The notes below the pieces were generated by a model. That model was not told where the DNA came from. It saw only the letters and a list, made by a program, of their open reading frames with translations, and did not search any database. Source: Pedobacter yonginensis (lineage in GTDB: Bacteria > Bacteroidota > Bacteroidia > Sphingobacteriales > Sphingobacteriaceae). From it: a stretch of DNA of 64,000 bases. Every line of letters starts with the position of its first letter. The first letter of the stretch is position 1. The position numbers were made by a program, and so were the translations under genes. The stretch lies in NCBI RefSeq assembly GCF_003173595.1, contig NZ_QGNZ01000004.1:496001-560000 (forward strand), written 5' to 3'. Below are positions 54,484 through 64,000 of this stretch, in pieces.

Positions 54484-55767
54484 ATGAATATCGAGCAGAA
54501 CCAAATTGAACAACATAACGACTCCCTAATATCCGCTCATCAGCGCAAGCTTAATTTTATAAAGGAAGATTGGTCGCACATCGATTTAGAAAGTGTCATT
54601 CAAAAACTTGTTGATTTTCAGATTGCGATACCGAGTTGGGCCTTGGGTACAGGAGGAACACGTTTTGGCCGTTTTGCCATAACAGGTGGAGAGCCACGTA
54701 CCATTGAAGAAAAAATTGAAGATGTGGGTTTACTGCACGCCTTAAACGCTGCAAGTGGTGCCATTTCGCTGCACATTCCTTGGGATATTCCCCAAAATGC
54801 CGATGCCTTAAAAAGCTTAGCTGCGGGCTACGGATTGAAATTTGATGCCATGAACTCGAATACCTTTCAAGATCAATCTGGCGCTGCCCATAGCTACAAA
54901 TTTGGCTCACTTCAAAATGTAAACCCAGCCATTCGCAAACAGGCTATTGAACACAATATAGAGGTAATTAAACATGGTATTGCTTTAGGATCGGCTGCTT
55001 TAACCGTTTGGTTGGCCGATGGATCTTGTTTTCCTGGCCAGTTAAATTTCCGCAAGGCTTTTGAAAATACTTTAGAAAGCTTACAAGAAATTTATTCGGC
55101 ATTGCCTGATGATTGGAAAATGTTTGTTGAGTATAAGGCCTTTGAACCTAACTTTTATTCAACAACGGTGGGAGATTGGGGACAATCGCTTTTATATGCC
55201 TCAAAATTGGGTAAAAAGGCTTACACCTTGGTTGATTTGGGCCATCATTTACCCAATGCCAACATCGAACAAATTGTCGCACTGCTATTAATGGAAGGAA
55301 AATTAGGTGGTTTTCACTTCAACGATTCTAAATATGGCGATGATGATTTAACCGCAGGGAGCATAAAACCGTATCAGCTTTTTTTGATATTTAATGAGTT
55401 GGTTGAGGGGATGGACGCCAAAGGAATGAACCACGCAAAAGACTTGGGCTGGATGATTGATGCATCTCACAATGTGAAAGATCCCTTAGAGGATTTACTC
55501 CAATCGGTAGAAGCCATTATGATTGCCTATGCACAAGCCTTATTGGTGGATAGAAAAGCGTTTAATAAAGCTCAAGACCAAAATGATGTTGCCAAAGCGC
55601 AAGAAATTTTGCAAAATACATTCAGAACAGATTTAAGACCTTTAGTGGCAGAAGCCAGGTTAAGGGCAGGGGCGGCACTATCGCCAATTGGTTTATATCG
55701 CGATTTAGCGTGTAGAAAAACTTTGGTTAACCAACGTGGGGTAAATACGGTTGCTACGGGTTTATAA
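54484..55767 (+). CDS. rhaI: L-rhamnose isomerase (RhaI type)
   Basis: 427 residues from the ATG at 54484 (MNIEQNQIEQHNDSLISAHQ); the 45 codons before it cover the intra-operon hairpin and are not protein-like. Blocks PSWALGTGGTRFGRFAITGG, WLADGSCFPGQLNFRKAFEN, FVEYKAFEPNFYSTTVGDWG, TLVDLGHHLPNANIEQIVAL and GGFHFNDSKYGDDDLTAGSI supply the xylose-isomerase-fold metal ligands. Converts L-rhamnose to L-rhamnulose. The stop codon is 13 bp before rhaB. Confidence 0.94.
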   Translation: MNIEQNQIEQHNDSLISAHQRKLNFIKEDWSHIDLESVIQKLVDFQIAIPSWALGTGGTRFGRFAITGGEPRTIEEKIEDVGLLHALNAASGAISLHIPWDIPQNADALKSLAAGYGLKFDAMNSNTFQDQSGAAHSYKFGSLQNVNPAIRKQAIEHNIEVIKHGIALGSAALTVWLADGSCFPGQLNFRKAFENTLESLQEIYSALPDDWKMFVEYKAFEPNFYSTTVGDWGQSLLYASKLGKKAYTLVDLGHHLPNANIEQIVALLLMEGKLGGFHFNDSKYGDDDLTAGSIKPYQLFLIFNELVEGMDAKGMNHAKDLGWMIDASHNVKDPLEDLLQSVEAIMIAYAQALLVDRKAFNKAQDQNDVAKAQEILQNTFRTDLRPLVAEARLRAGAALSPIGLYRDLACRKTLVNQRGVNTVATGL

Positions 55768-55780
55768 TTTGATAGATAAG

Positions 55781-57160
55781 ATGCCTAAACCAGTTGTAGC
55801 CATATTTGATGTTGGTAAAACGAACAAGAAACTGTTTTTAATAGACGAAAACTATAAAATTGTTTTCGAACGTTCTGCCCGTTTTGTTGAAACTTTAGAT
55901 GAAGACGGCGAACCTTGCGAAAATTTAGAAAGTCTGCGCACGTCGGTTTACGAATCCTTGCAGCAAGTTTTAAAAATGGATGAGTTTGAAATCAAAGCCA
56001 TTAATTTTTCTACCTATGGGGCTAGTTTTGTTTATTTGGATGAAAATGGAACACCGTTAACGCCCCTTTACAATTATTTAAAGGAATACCCCGAAACGCT
56101 TAAAAATGAATTTTATCATCGCTACGGTGGGGAGGAAAAAATCTCCTTAGAAACGGCCTCGCCTATTTTAGGCAGCTTAAATTCGGGAATGCAGCTTTAT
56201 CGTTTAAAAAGGGAAAAGCCAGAAATTTTTGATCGGGTAAAGTGGGCATTACATTTGCCACAGTATTTGAGCTATTTAATTACAGGAGTTGCCCTAGCCG
56301 ATATTACCAGTATTGGTTGCCACACCCAACTGTGGGATTTTAATAAAAACCAATATCACAATTGGGTTACCGCGGAAGGGCTTGATGAAAAATTTGGACA
56401 ATTTACTCCAGCAGATTCTAGTTCGGCAACCCAATACGAGGGTGCTGATTTTAAAGTTGGTGTAGGTTTGCACGACAGTTCTGCTGCTTTAATTCCGTAT
56501 TTGGCTAACTTTTCTGCGCCATTTATTTTGCTTTCTACCGGAACGTGGTGCATCAGTTTAAATCCTTTTAACCAAGAGCCACTTACGGCAGCCGAACTGA
56601 AACAGGATTGCCTTTGCTACATGCATTTTAAGGGCAAGGCCGTTAAGGCATCAAGAATTTTTGCGGGCTATGAGCATGAAATTCAACTTAAAAGAATTGC
56701 CGATCATTTCGATCGGGCCGCCTATCTTTTCAAACATTTGAAATTTAATCCGGGGATGATTTTAAAATTGGCAAATAAGATTCCCGAAAATCAAAGTCCT
56801 CAAACCGAATTTAAAGCCAATTCTGCCTTTGTAGATCGAGATTTGACAATCTTCCAAACTGCCGAAGAAGCTTATCATCAACTCATTTTCGATTTGATTA
56901 AACAGCAGATTTATGCACTAAAACTCATTTTGAATAATGGGGTACGTAGAATATTTGTGGATGGTGGTTTCGGTAAAAATGCCATTTACATGCACTTGCT
57001 GGCCACATCTATACCAGATATTGAGGTTTATGCCTCCTCAGTATCTCAAGCTACGGCTATTGGAACTGCACTGGCCATAAACGATGCTTGGAATTCGAAC
57101 CCTGCACCGAGCGACATTATCCAGCTAAAATATTACTCGGCCATCCAAAGAACCCTGTAA
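55781..57160 (+). CDS. rhaB: L-rhamnulokinase, FGGY family
   Basis: 459 residues from the ATG at 55781 (MPKPVVAIFDVGKTNKKLFL), rather than the overlapping frame start at 55751. The FGGY kinase fold is shown by the phosphate-binding DVGKTNKK, the sugar-site block INFSTYGASFVYLDENG, LLSTGTWCISLNPFN and the C-terminal VDGGFGKNAIYMHLLATSIP. Phosphorylates rhamnulose at C1. Fourth enzyme-level gene of the operon. Confidence 0.93.
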   Translation: MPKPVVAIFDVGKTNKKLFLIDENYKIVFERSARFVETLDEDGEPCENLESLRTSVYESLQQVLKMDEFEIKAINFSTYGASFVYLDENGTPLTPLYNYLKEYPETLKNEFYHRYGGEEKISLETASPILGSLNSGMQLYRLKREKPEIFDRVKWALHLPQYLSYLITGVALADITSIGCHTQLWDFNKNQYHNWVTAEGLDEKFGQFTPADSSSATQYEGADFKVGVGLHDSSAALIPYLANFSAPFILLSTGTWCISLNPFNQEPLTAAELKQDCLCYMHFKGKAVKASRIFAGYEHEIQLKRIADHFDRAAYLFKHLKFNPGMILKLANKIPENQSPQTEFKANSAFVDRDLTIFQTAEEAYHQLIFDLIKQQIYALKLILNNGVRRIFVDGGFGKNAIYMHLLATSIPDIEVYASSVSQATAIGTALAINDAWNSNPAPSDIIQLKYYSAIQRTL

Positions 57161-57218
57161 AATCCTAACCCTAAGGCAGATTTTTTATTATCTTCGAAAT
57201 TCAGCAAATCATTTTACA

Positions 57219-58250
57219 TTGAAACCAGAAGATTTAATAGCCCACATCCATGTTGATGAATATTCATCTACACCAAAATATAAGCAATTAACCAATGCCA
57301 TATTAGCCGCTATTGAAAGTGGAAAGCTGAAAAAAAATAGTCTTTTGCCTTCTATAAATGAGTTAAGTTTTGGTTTGGAAATGTCCAGAGATACGGCAGA
57401 AAAAGGTTATCGCCATTTGAAAAAATTGGGTGTGGTAGATTCTGTACCGGGTAAGGGTTACTTCATCATCAATACCGATTTTTCTAGAAAGCTAAAGATT
57501 TGCTTGCTGTTTAATAAGCTGAGCACGCATAAAAAAATTACTTACGATGCCTTTACCAAAGCCATTGGTGAGCAAGCTGCGATAGATTTTTACATCTATA
57601 ACAATGATTTCGCTTTGTTTAAGAAACTATTAATCAGCAAGAAAGACGATTATTCTCATTTCGTGATTATACCCCATTTTTTAGAGGGTGGAGAAAATGC
57701 ACACGAAATTATCAATACCATCCCGAAAGAGAAGTTAATTATTTTGGATAAGCTGTTGCCTGGGATAACAGGAGATTATGCAGCGGCTTATGAAAATTTT
57801 GCACAAGATATTTATGCAGCGCTTGAGCAGGCTTTGGATCGGTTATCCAACTACAACACATTAAAAATAGTTTTTCCGAAGAACAGTTATTTTCCCCACG
57901 AAATTTTAACGGGTTTTTATCGTTTTTGCCAGCAATATGCTTTTGCACACAAAGTGATTCATAATATTAAGGATGAGGAGATTCGAATTGGAGAAGTATA
58001 TATCAACTTAATGGAAGATGATTTGGTTACGCTGATTGAGCGCCTGATTGCCCAAAAGTTGAAAATTGGTGTGGAGGTCGGTATCATCTCTTACAATGAA
58101 ACCCCCTTGAAAAGAATCATTTTAGACGGTATTACAACCATCTCTACTGATTTTAACCAATTGGGTACACAGGCCGCAGAATTTATTTTAAGCGGTAGAA
58201 CTGATAAAATTGAGATCCCTTTCTATTTAAACCTTCGAAAATCATTGTAA
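57219..58250 (+). CDS. GntR-family transcriptional regulator with periplasmic-binding-like sensor
   Basis: 343 residues from a TTG at 57219 (MKPEDLIAHIHVDEYSSTPK); no ATG is available nearby. The N-terminal winged helix is GntR-type (YKQLTNAILAAIESGKLKKN, ELSFGLEMSRDTAEKGYRHL). The C-terminal 270 residues resemble LacI/periplasmic-binding sensors (LILDKLLPGITGDYAAAYEN, FSTDFNQLGTQAAEFILSGR). By position it should respond to L-rhamnose and control the upstream operon. A GC-rich imperfect hairpin lies downstream at about 58291-58320. Confidence 0.9.
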   Translation: MKPEDLIAHIHVDEYSSTPKYKQLTNAILAAIESGKLKKNSLLPSINELSFGLEMSRDTAEKGYRHLKKLGVVDSVPGKGYFIINTDFSRKLKICLLFNKLSTHKKITYDAFTKAIGEQAAIDFYIYNNDFALFKKLLISKKDDYSHFVIIPHFLEGGENAHEIINTIPKEKLIILDKLLPGITGDYAAAYENFAQDIYAALEQALDRLSNYNTLKIVFPKNSYFPHEILTGFYRFCQQYAFAHKVIHNIKDEEIRIGEVYINLMEDDLVTLIERLIAQKLKIGVEVGIISYNETPLKRIILDGITTISTDFNQLGTQAAEFILSGRTDKIEIPFYLNLRKSL

Positions 58251-58389
58251 GCGATGCGTGGTTGGTTACCCACTAACGGTTAGGCGCTCCAAACAGCTCA
58301 TTTAATCTGTTCCGCGCCAGCCAAAATTAAAATGTACACCTATTAAATCTTATTATTTGTTAATTTAGACCTTTAACATTTCGATATTA

Positions 58390-61300
58390 ATGAAGGACGA
58401 TACTGCAGGCGATCAATCGATAGAACAAAATCCCTACGATTACATTTTGAGAGATTTCAACCTCAAAAATTTAAGCAGTATTGTCATTTTGAAACATGTT
58501 AATCATCAGGTTTATACCGATGCGAAGGGATATTTCAACATAATTCCCGAACAGCTGGAAATCAATTTTGGAGCCTTTAGTTATGAAGATTCCAGCCTTC
58601 ACTTTCCGATTGTACAGGTGCAGCAAAATGAAAATTCGGTAAAACTATCTTGCAGGTGTACAAGCCCCAAAAACAAACTATGCGAGCACCAAACACAGGT
58701 GCTGTATAACATTTTACAACGAGAAGATTTGCTGATTTTCTTCGATGAAACCCTTCGAAGAATAAAAATGAGCAAAATTGCAGTGGCCTATGGCTTGGAA
58801 AAAGAAAACAATCTTGATGAGATTTTTGCCCTTAAATATGAAAACGGTTTAACGGAGATTAAACCAAAGATGAAATCTTTACAAGCCTTCAATTTAGAGG
58901 CTCAGCAAAACTTAGAATCACTTTTATTGCCCTCAAAGAAAGGTAAGCCCAGCTTAATGGGTAAAAAAGCAAGCGATGCCATGCTGATGGTTTTGAGTCA
59001 GCACAAATACTACAATAACTTAACGGTCGATTTATTTGAAGCAGAAACAACCAAATCTGGAAAGGTTAAAAATCCGCTCAAAGGCATCAATCCTTTAGAT
59101 TTACTTTTTAAAACTGAAGACAGTAACCTGCTCAAATTTTACAGTGGGGTTTCGTCTTTTCAACAAAATTACAATACCGATCAAACGGAAGCTGAGTTAG
59201 TTGCCTTAAAATCAATTGTTAAAAATCCCTCAGGGATACCGGTTTACCAGCACGATGCAAAAGTTTCTGCCAATATTCAAGCCTCATCAATCAAACCGGT
59301 TAAGCTTCATCTTTTAGATGTCGATTTGAGATTATCGGTCAGCCAACGAGACGATTTCTTCGAAATTACCGGGCGACTATTAATAGAAGGTAAATCGTAC
59401 GAACTCGATCAGCTCGTTATACGTTATCAATATTTTATACAGCTGCACCAAGAACTGTATCTTATTGTCCGTTCTGATGTTTTGCGTGTAATTGGCTTCT
59501 TTAAAAAACAAAGCAATCGCTTAATTCTGCATAAATCCAAATATCCAGATTTTCAGAAGGTCATCCTAATTCAATTGGAGGGCAGCATAAAAGTAGATTA
59601 TACCTACTTAAAACCCGCAACAAAAAGCCAGATAGAGGAGAAAGGCTTTGATTTAGAAAATGAACAACTGGTTTATTTGTCCGAATCGGAAGATTATATT
59701 CTAATTACACCCATAATGCGCTACGGGAATATCGAAATTCCTGTACTATCAAAAAAGCAAATTCAGGCGCAAGATAAATTTGGCAACCTTTTCACACTCC
59801 ATCGCGATGAGGATACGGAATTGCAATTCATCGCGAATATTTTAAAACAGCATCCTTATTTCTACGAGCAGGAAACCAACGATTCCTATTATCTCCACAG
59901 AAAGCGATTTTTGGAAGAAGGCTGGTTTTTGGATGCCTTTGATGTTTGGAGACGTAAAGGCATTCATATTTTGGGTTTTAATAAACTCAAAAACAATAAA
60001 CTAAACGAGCACAAAGCAGAAATTAATATCGAAGTATTAAGCGGAACAGATTGGTTTGAAACAAAAGTTAAAGTAAAATTTGGCAAGCAGAATGTTGCTT
60101 TGAAGCACCTCCATAAATCCATCAGAAACAAGAGCAAGTTTGTTACGCTTGATGATGGCACGCAGGGTATTTTGCCCGAAGAATGGATAGAAAAATTTGT
60201 CGGCTACTTCAGCGCTGGCGAAGTTGTAGAGGATAGACTTTTAACCCATAAAATAAAGTTTGCTTCTATAAATAATCTTTATGAAGATGCTTTGCTGGAT
60301 GGAGAAGTAAAAAATGAGCTTAAGAATTATAAGCAAAAATTTGAGGGACCACATTCCATGCACGAAGTAGAGGTGCCAAAAGCACTTACAGCAAGCTTGC
60401 GCCAATACCAAAAAGATGGCTTAAACTGGCTTAATTTTTTAGATGATTTTAACTTTGGGGCTTGCCTGGCCGATGATATGGGTTTAGGGAAAACCATTCA
60501 AATTTTGGCCTTTATACTCTCGCAAAGAGAAAAAGTAAGCCATAACACCAATCTCGTTGTTGTTCCGGCCTCTTTAATATTCAACTGGAAGGCTGAGGTA
60601 CAAAAGTTTGCGCCATCCATAAAAGTGAAAACCATTTATGGCAATGAGCGCACAAAAACTACGGATACTTTTGATGATTTTGAAATCATTTTAACTTCTT
60701 ATGGTACACTACTTTCCGATATTCGTTTCTTAAAAGATTATCGCTTTAATTATATCTTTTTAGATGAATCTCAAAACATTAAAAATCCTGAATCTCAGCG
60801 TTATAAAGTAGTTAGAATGCTTCAATCGCGCAACAAAGTGGTGATGACGGGAACACCGATTGAAAACAATACCTTCGATTTATACGGACAATTGTCCTTC
60901 GCCTGCCCCGGATTATTTGGCAGCAAGCAGCAATTCGCCGATTTATATTCAACCCCAATCGATCAGTTTAAAGACAGTCGCCGAGCAGAAGAGTTGCAGC
61001 AGAAAATAAAGCCCTTTATTTTAAGAAGAACCAAAGAACAAGTAGCCAAGGAACTTCCAGATAAAACCGAAATTGTTTTATACTGCGAAATGGGCGATGA
61101 ACAGCGAGAGGTTTACGAAGCCAATAAAAAGGAAATACAAGATTACATACTGGGGAAAACCGAAGATGAGTTGCCGAAAAGTTCTATGCATGTTTTAAGA
61201 AGCATTACCCGATTAAGACAAATTTGCAACTCGGCAGCCTTACTGGCCGATGGCAAATCCTACATTCAGGCATCATCCAAAATTGAGGTTTTATTGGAGC

Positions 61301-61776
61301 AAATAGAAAACAAAGCCAAAAACCATAAAATCTTGGTCTTTTCTCAATTTGTAAGCATGCTCGATTTAATTAAAAAACAACTCGAAATACGAGGAATGAA
61401 ATACGAATATTTAACCGGTCAAACGCGGAACAGGAAAGAGACGGTAGAATCCTTTCAGCAGAACAACGATATTTCCGTTTTTCTAATCAGCTTAAAAGCA
61501 GGTGGTACCGGCCTAAATTTAACCGAAGCAGACTACGTATATTTGGTAGATCCTTGGTGGAATCCAGCGGTCGAAAATCAGGCTATAGATCGGGCATATC
61601 GCATTGGGCAGCACAAAAATGTAATGGCTGTTCGTTTAATTTGTCCTGATACCATCGAAGAAAAGATTATGAAACTGCAAGCCACCAAAAAAGATCTGGT
61701 AAAAAACTTAATCCAAAGCGATGGAGGACTATTTAAAAATTTAACCAAAAAGGAGTTACTCGGCTTGCTGGCCTAA
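58390..61776 (+). CDS. SNF2-family DEAD/DEAH helicase with SWIM zinc finger
   Basis: 1128 residues. A SWIM finger is at about residues 84-105 (LSCRCTSPKNKLCEHQTQVL). The C-terminal half is a SNF2 ATPase: Q-like LTASLRQYQKDGLNWLNFLD, Walker A ADDMGLGKTIQ, Walker B-like LDESQNIKNPESQRYK (DESQ box), then the helicase-C part VFSQFVSMLDL, ISLKAGGTGLNL and the R-finger region QAIDRAYRIGQ. Such proteins remodel protein-DNA complexes or associate with RNA polymerase (RapA-like), but the cellular role is unknown. Longer than RapA, with an unusual N-terminal domain. Confidence 0.93.
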   Translation: MKDDTAGDQSIEQNPYDYILRDFNLKNLSSIVILKHVNHQVYTDAKGYFNIIPEQLEINFGAFSYEDSSLHFPIVQVQQNENSVKLSCRCTSPKNKLCEHQTQVLYNILQREDLLIFFDETLRRIKMSKIAVAYGLEKENNLDEIFALKYENGLTEIKPKMKSLQAFNLEAQQNLESLLLPSKKGKPSLMGKKASDAMLMVLSQHKYYNNLTVDLFEAETTKSGKVKNPLKGINPLDLLFKTEDSNLLKFYSGVSSFQQNYNTDQTEAELVALKSIVKNPSGIPVYQHDAKVSANIQASSIKPVKLHLLDVDLRLSVSQRDDFFEITGRLLIEGKSYELDQLVIRYQYFIQLHQELYLIVRSDVLRVIGFFKKQSNRLILHKSKYPDFQKVILIQLEGSIKVDYTYLKPATKSQIEEKGFDLENEQLVYLSESEDYILITPIMRYGNIEIPVLSKKQIQAQDKFGNLFTLHRDEDTELQFIANILKQHPYFYEQETNDSYYLHRKRFLEEGWFLDAFDVWRRKGIHILGFNKLKNNKLNEHKAEINIEVLSGTDWFETKVKVKFGKQNVALKHLHKSIRNKSKFVTLDDGTQGILPEEWIEKFVGYFSAGEVVEDRLLTHKIKFASINNLYEDALLDGEVKNELKNYKQKFEGPHSMHEVEVPKALTASLRQYQKDGLNWLNFLDDFNFGACLADDMGLGKTIQILAFILSQREKVSHNTNLVVVPASLIFNWKAEVQKFAPSIKVKTIYGNERTKTTDTFDDFEIILTSYGTLLSDIRFLKDYRFNYIFLDESQNIKNPESQRYKVVRMLQSRNKVVMTGTPIENNTFDLYGQLSFACPGLFGSKQQFADLYSTPIDQFKDSRRAEELQQKIKPFILRRTKEQVAKELPDKTEIVLYCEMGDEQREVYEANKKEIQDYILGKTEDELPKSSMHVLRSITRLRQICNSAALLADGKSYIQASSKIEVLLEQIENKAKNHKILVFSQFVSMLDLIKKQLEIRGMKYEYLTGQTRNRKETVESFQQNNDISVFLISLKAGGTGLNLTEADYVYLVDPWWNPAVENQAIDRAYRIGQHKNVMAVRLICPDTIEEKIMKLQATKKDLVKNLIQSDGGLFKNLTKKELLGLLA

Positions 61777-61802
61777 GTTACCGTTTGCGTATCGATTCAA
61801 TA

Positions 61803-62600
61803 TCAAATACTTACCTTAAATTGGTAGTTTAAATATTTTGATACATGCACACTTTCCACAATTTTCCAACTGTGTTTTTCGGCAATAAATTGTGGTAAAA
61901 CCAATCCTGATGTTTGTGCCGCATGGGTATAAAAATCTTGTTTTGTTGGGTGCTGAGGGCTGCAAGCATTGTACGTTCTGCCAAAGGCTTTCTTAGCCAG
62001 AATTTCGCAAGCAATGCCCACTGCATCCGTTTGGTGAATTAAATTTACGGGTGCTAAGCCATTTGGAATGTTGCTCTTGCCGGCAAAAAACCGACCTGGA
62101 TTTCGCTCAGGACCAATTAATCCCGCAAAGCGAATAACCGTGTACTTATCTAGCGCCAAATCTTTCAATACCCTTTCGCCCTCCAAAACCATACGACCAG
62201 AATCTGTATCTGGATGCGTTTCACGCTCTTCGTTAACAGCTTCGTTGTTATCTGCATAAACACTTGTAGAACTAATTAAAACAATGTTTTTAATGTTGTT
62301 TGAAGCCTTTACAATTGCGTTTATTTTATCAGGATAATCTTTAAGTGTTGGCGAATTTCTTTTGGGCGGAATACAGATAAACAACACATCAGCTTTAAAA
62401 AAAGCATCATCAGCAATCACTTCATCGGCAGTAAAATTAATCAAGTATGGCGCTATTTTAGCTTCAGAAAGTAGCTCTAATTTCTCAGGGGAGGTGGTAG
62501 AGCCCTTAACCGAATAATTCAATTCGATCAACTTTTTCGCCAAAGCCAGTCCAAACCAGCCACAGCCCAAAATAGCAATGGTATTTATTTGTTCACTCAT
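61803..62600 (-). CDS. NAD-dependent epimerase/dehydratase-like protein
   Basis: 265 residues from the ATG at 62600 (MSEQINTIAILGCGWFGLAL). Rossmann motif GCGWFGLAL replaces the usual GxxGxxG, the dinucleotide fold continues (VLFICIPPKRNS), and LISSTSVYADNNE and RFAGLIGPERNPGRFFAGKS are SDR-extended blocks, though the catalytic Tyr-x3-Lys is not obvious. Probably an atypical extended SDR of the YeeZ type. Convergent with the helicase gene. Confidence 0.85.
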   Translation of the reverse strand: MSEQINTIAILGCGWFGLALAKKLIELNYSVKGSTTSPEKLELLSEAKIAPYLINFTADEVIADDAFFKADVLFICIPPKRNSPTLKDYPDKINAIVKASNNIKNIVLISSTSVYADNNEAVNEERETHPDTDSGRMVLEGERVLKDLALDKYTVIRFAGLIGPERNPGRFFAGKSNIPNGLAPVNLIHQTDAVGIACEILAKKAFGRTYNACSPQHPTKQDFYTHAAQTSGLVLPQFIAEKHSWKIVESVHVSKYLNYQFKVSI

Positions 62601-62713
62601 AGGTTTGCTCTTTTTAGCTGTTATATTCGACCGTACTTGTCGGTTAAGCAATCAAAAATAGTATTTCAATGCAAAACTGATGGTTATTTTCCAGGCCTGC
62701 AAAAGTTTTTTTT

Positions 62714-62987
62714 GGAAAACAACGTTCAGTAATGCTTTCATTACGGTAGTCCCGCCATTCGCTGTAGCCCTCATTGAAAAAATTCGGGGCTGCCGCTGCT
62801 GTCGTGTTTAGGTACAATGGTTCTGTCTCAAACAGGCCGTACAATGGATCTTTGCTTTTTAGCTCCTTAACCGATACGCAAAAACCATCAATCTTAAACC
62901 CGATGGGTCGGAAAGCCGCTATTTTTCATAGCGCTTGGAGGTACAGCGGGGCAGGTGTTACCAATGAAAAAATGAACGTTCATTTCC
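62714..62987. mobile_element. MITE-like element, copy 1
   Basis: Begins GGAAAACAACGTTC and ends GAACGTTCATTTCC, which are 14-bp imperfect terminal inverted repeats (12/14). The 274-bp body is repeated at 63045-63318 with few differences. It contains a 84-codon open frame (62774-63028) whose reading is also kept in copy 2; similar short frames recur in related genomes as far as I recall and are probably not genes. Confidence 0.6.
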
Positions 62988-63044
62988 AATCCTTTCTTTA
63001 TGTATTTAACTGTATATCTTCTTTTTAAGCTACAATGTTTTTTT

Positions 63045-63318
63045 GGAAAACAACGTTCAGTAATGCTTTCATTCCGGTAGTCCCGCCATTCGCTTTAGCC
63101 CTCATTGAAAAAATTCGAGGCTGCCGCTGCTGTCGGGTTTAGGTACAATGGTTCTGTTTCAAACGGGCCGTACAATGGATCTTTGCTTTTTAGCTCATTA
63201 ACCGATACGCAAAAACCTTCAATCTTAAACCCGATGGGACGGAAAGCCGCTATTTTTCATAGCGCTTGGAGGTACAGCGGGGCAGGTTTTACCAATGAAA
63301 CAACGAACGTTCATTTCC
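63045..63318. mobile_element. MITE-like element, copy 2
   Basis: Second copy at an offset of exactly 331 bp, in direct orientation, with the same terminal inverted repeats. The two copies fill most of the 820 bp between the epimerase and thymidine kinase genes. Outside them I see only short AT-rich spacers. Confidence 0.6.
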
Positions 63319-63420
63319 AATCCTTTCTTTATAATTTTCGCTCGGTGTGATACCAGCCGATAGACAGAAAAATTTATTGAACCTGATTATTCTTTGCTGG
63401 CGCACCAGCCAAACAAACTG

Positions 63421-64000
63421 CTAGCCCCGATCTAAATTATAACATGCCCGGCAGCGTGGCTCGTAACTTTCTTTTTCGCCTAGTAAAACTGTCGATTCAT
63501 TAGAAACAGTTCGGTAACTGTATAGTGCCGGATTGCCACAACAAACGCAAACTGCATTAACTTTGGTAACATGCTCGGCTATAGCCATTAAGGCCGGCAT
63601 TGGGCCAAAAGGTTTTCCGGTAAAATCCATATCTAAGCCAGCCACAATTACGCGGATGCCCTTCAGCGCCAATTTGTTGCAAACATCGGGCAGTTCGTTA
63701 TCAAAAAACTGGGCCTCATCTATTCCCACCACCTGGGTATTGGTACCGAGCAATAAAATAGCCGATGCGCTATCAACAGGGGTAGAATTAATGGAGTTTA
63801 AATCGTGCGAAACCACAGCAGTTTCGTGGTAGCGGGTATCGGTTTTAGGCTTAAAAATCTCTACGTTTAACTTAGCAATTTGCGCTCTTTTTAGTCGGCG
63901 AATAAGCTCTTCGGTTTTACCAGAAAACATAGAGCCACAAACCACCTCTATACTTCCAGAAAATTCGCCTCTCCTCCTAAAATTTTGTTCGCTAAATAAC
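63421..64000 (-). CDS. tdk: Thymidine kinase (N-terminus just beyond window)
   Basis: The minus strand is open to the right edge: [20 protein letters not shown] precedes [19 protein letters not shown], the P-loop of type II thymidine kinases. [20 protein letters not shown] holds the Mg-binding Asp and catalytic Glu, and [13 protein letters not shown] plus CRACYNL form the zinc site. About 193 residues are visible; only the first one or two codons are missing. Phosphorylates thymidine in the salvage pathway. Confidence 0.95.
   Translation of the reverse strand, partial: LFSEQNFRRRGEFSGSIEVVCGSMFSGKTEELIRRLKRAQIAKLNVEIFKPKTDTRYHETAVVSHDLNSINSTPVDSASAILLLGTNTQVVGIDEAQFFDNELPDVCNKLALKGIRVIVAGLDMDFTGKPFGPMPALMAIAEHVTKVNAVCVCCGNPALYSYRTVSNESTVLLGEKESYEPRCRACYNLDRG

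Noticed and set aside
62774..63350. Two homologous frames (84 and 81 aa) within the MITE-like repeats
   Set aside because: Similarity between the two is explained by the DNA repeat; no start signal or domain, so probably not genes.

Overview
The window looks like chromosomal DNA of an AT-rich Bacteroidota, most like the Pedobacter/Sphingobacteriaceae group. Signs of this are TTTG-N19-TAnnTTTG promoters, mostly absent Shine-Dalgarno sequences, a GLPGLI-family protein, TonB-dependent and outer-membrane barrel proteins, LytTR two-component systems, monomeric isocitrate dehydrogenase and the fused RhaEW rhamnose enzyme. The genus is inferred from gene content only.

Layout. 1-6.6 kb: a secreted ADP-ribosylglycohydrolase-like protein cut by the left edge, small lipoproteins, a TPR protein, a GLPGLI protein and an SSB. 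6.8-17.3 kb: TonB receptor, PQQ-type sugar dehydrogenase lipoprotein, a degenerate CTTTAGTCTTTCAG repeat array, icd, an acidic small protein, dnaX, an AraC regulator and an apparently frameshifted secreted protein. 17.4-29.1 kb: the most unusual region, described below. 29.2-30.4 kb: rpsF-rpsR-rplI. 30.4-50.5 kb: SDR, mtgA, GH31, AsmA-like, an Fe-S pair (HdrD-like and membrane ferredoxin), tRNA-Phe, TPR, SRPBCC, a DUF2256 mini-gene, S41 protease, LEA-like lipoprotein, GNAT, an outer-membrane barrel divergent from a LytS/LytTR pair, and a MazG-like protein. 51-58.3 kb: a complete L-rhamnose operon (rhaT, rhaEW, rhaI, rhaB, GntR regulator). 58.4-64 kb: SNF2 helicase with SWIM finger, an epimerase, two copies of a MITE-like repeat, and thymidine kinase cut by the right edge.

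The candidate novel system (about 17.4-29.1 kb) has three small peptides with double-glycine-type leaders, one of them only 46 aa and cysteine-rich. They are interleaved with three thiol-redox proteins: a C39-like/VKOR/thioredoxin fusion, a DUF4369-TlpA thioredoxin and a thioredoxin-like protein. The set ends with a C39-peptidase ABC exporter and an HlyD adaptor, and an orphan LytTR regulator flanks it. I infer a secretion system that matures disulfide-bonded peptides. A 210-bp segment is duplicated upstream of the first peptide and of the VKOR fusion and keeps an RNA-compatible hairpin.

Regulatory structure worth attention includes paired 9-bp direct repeats 21 bp apart between the barrel gene and the LytS/LytTR operon, strong Shine-Dalgarno sequences only before rpsR and rplI, and a palindrome upstream of rhaT.
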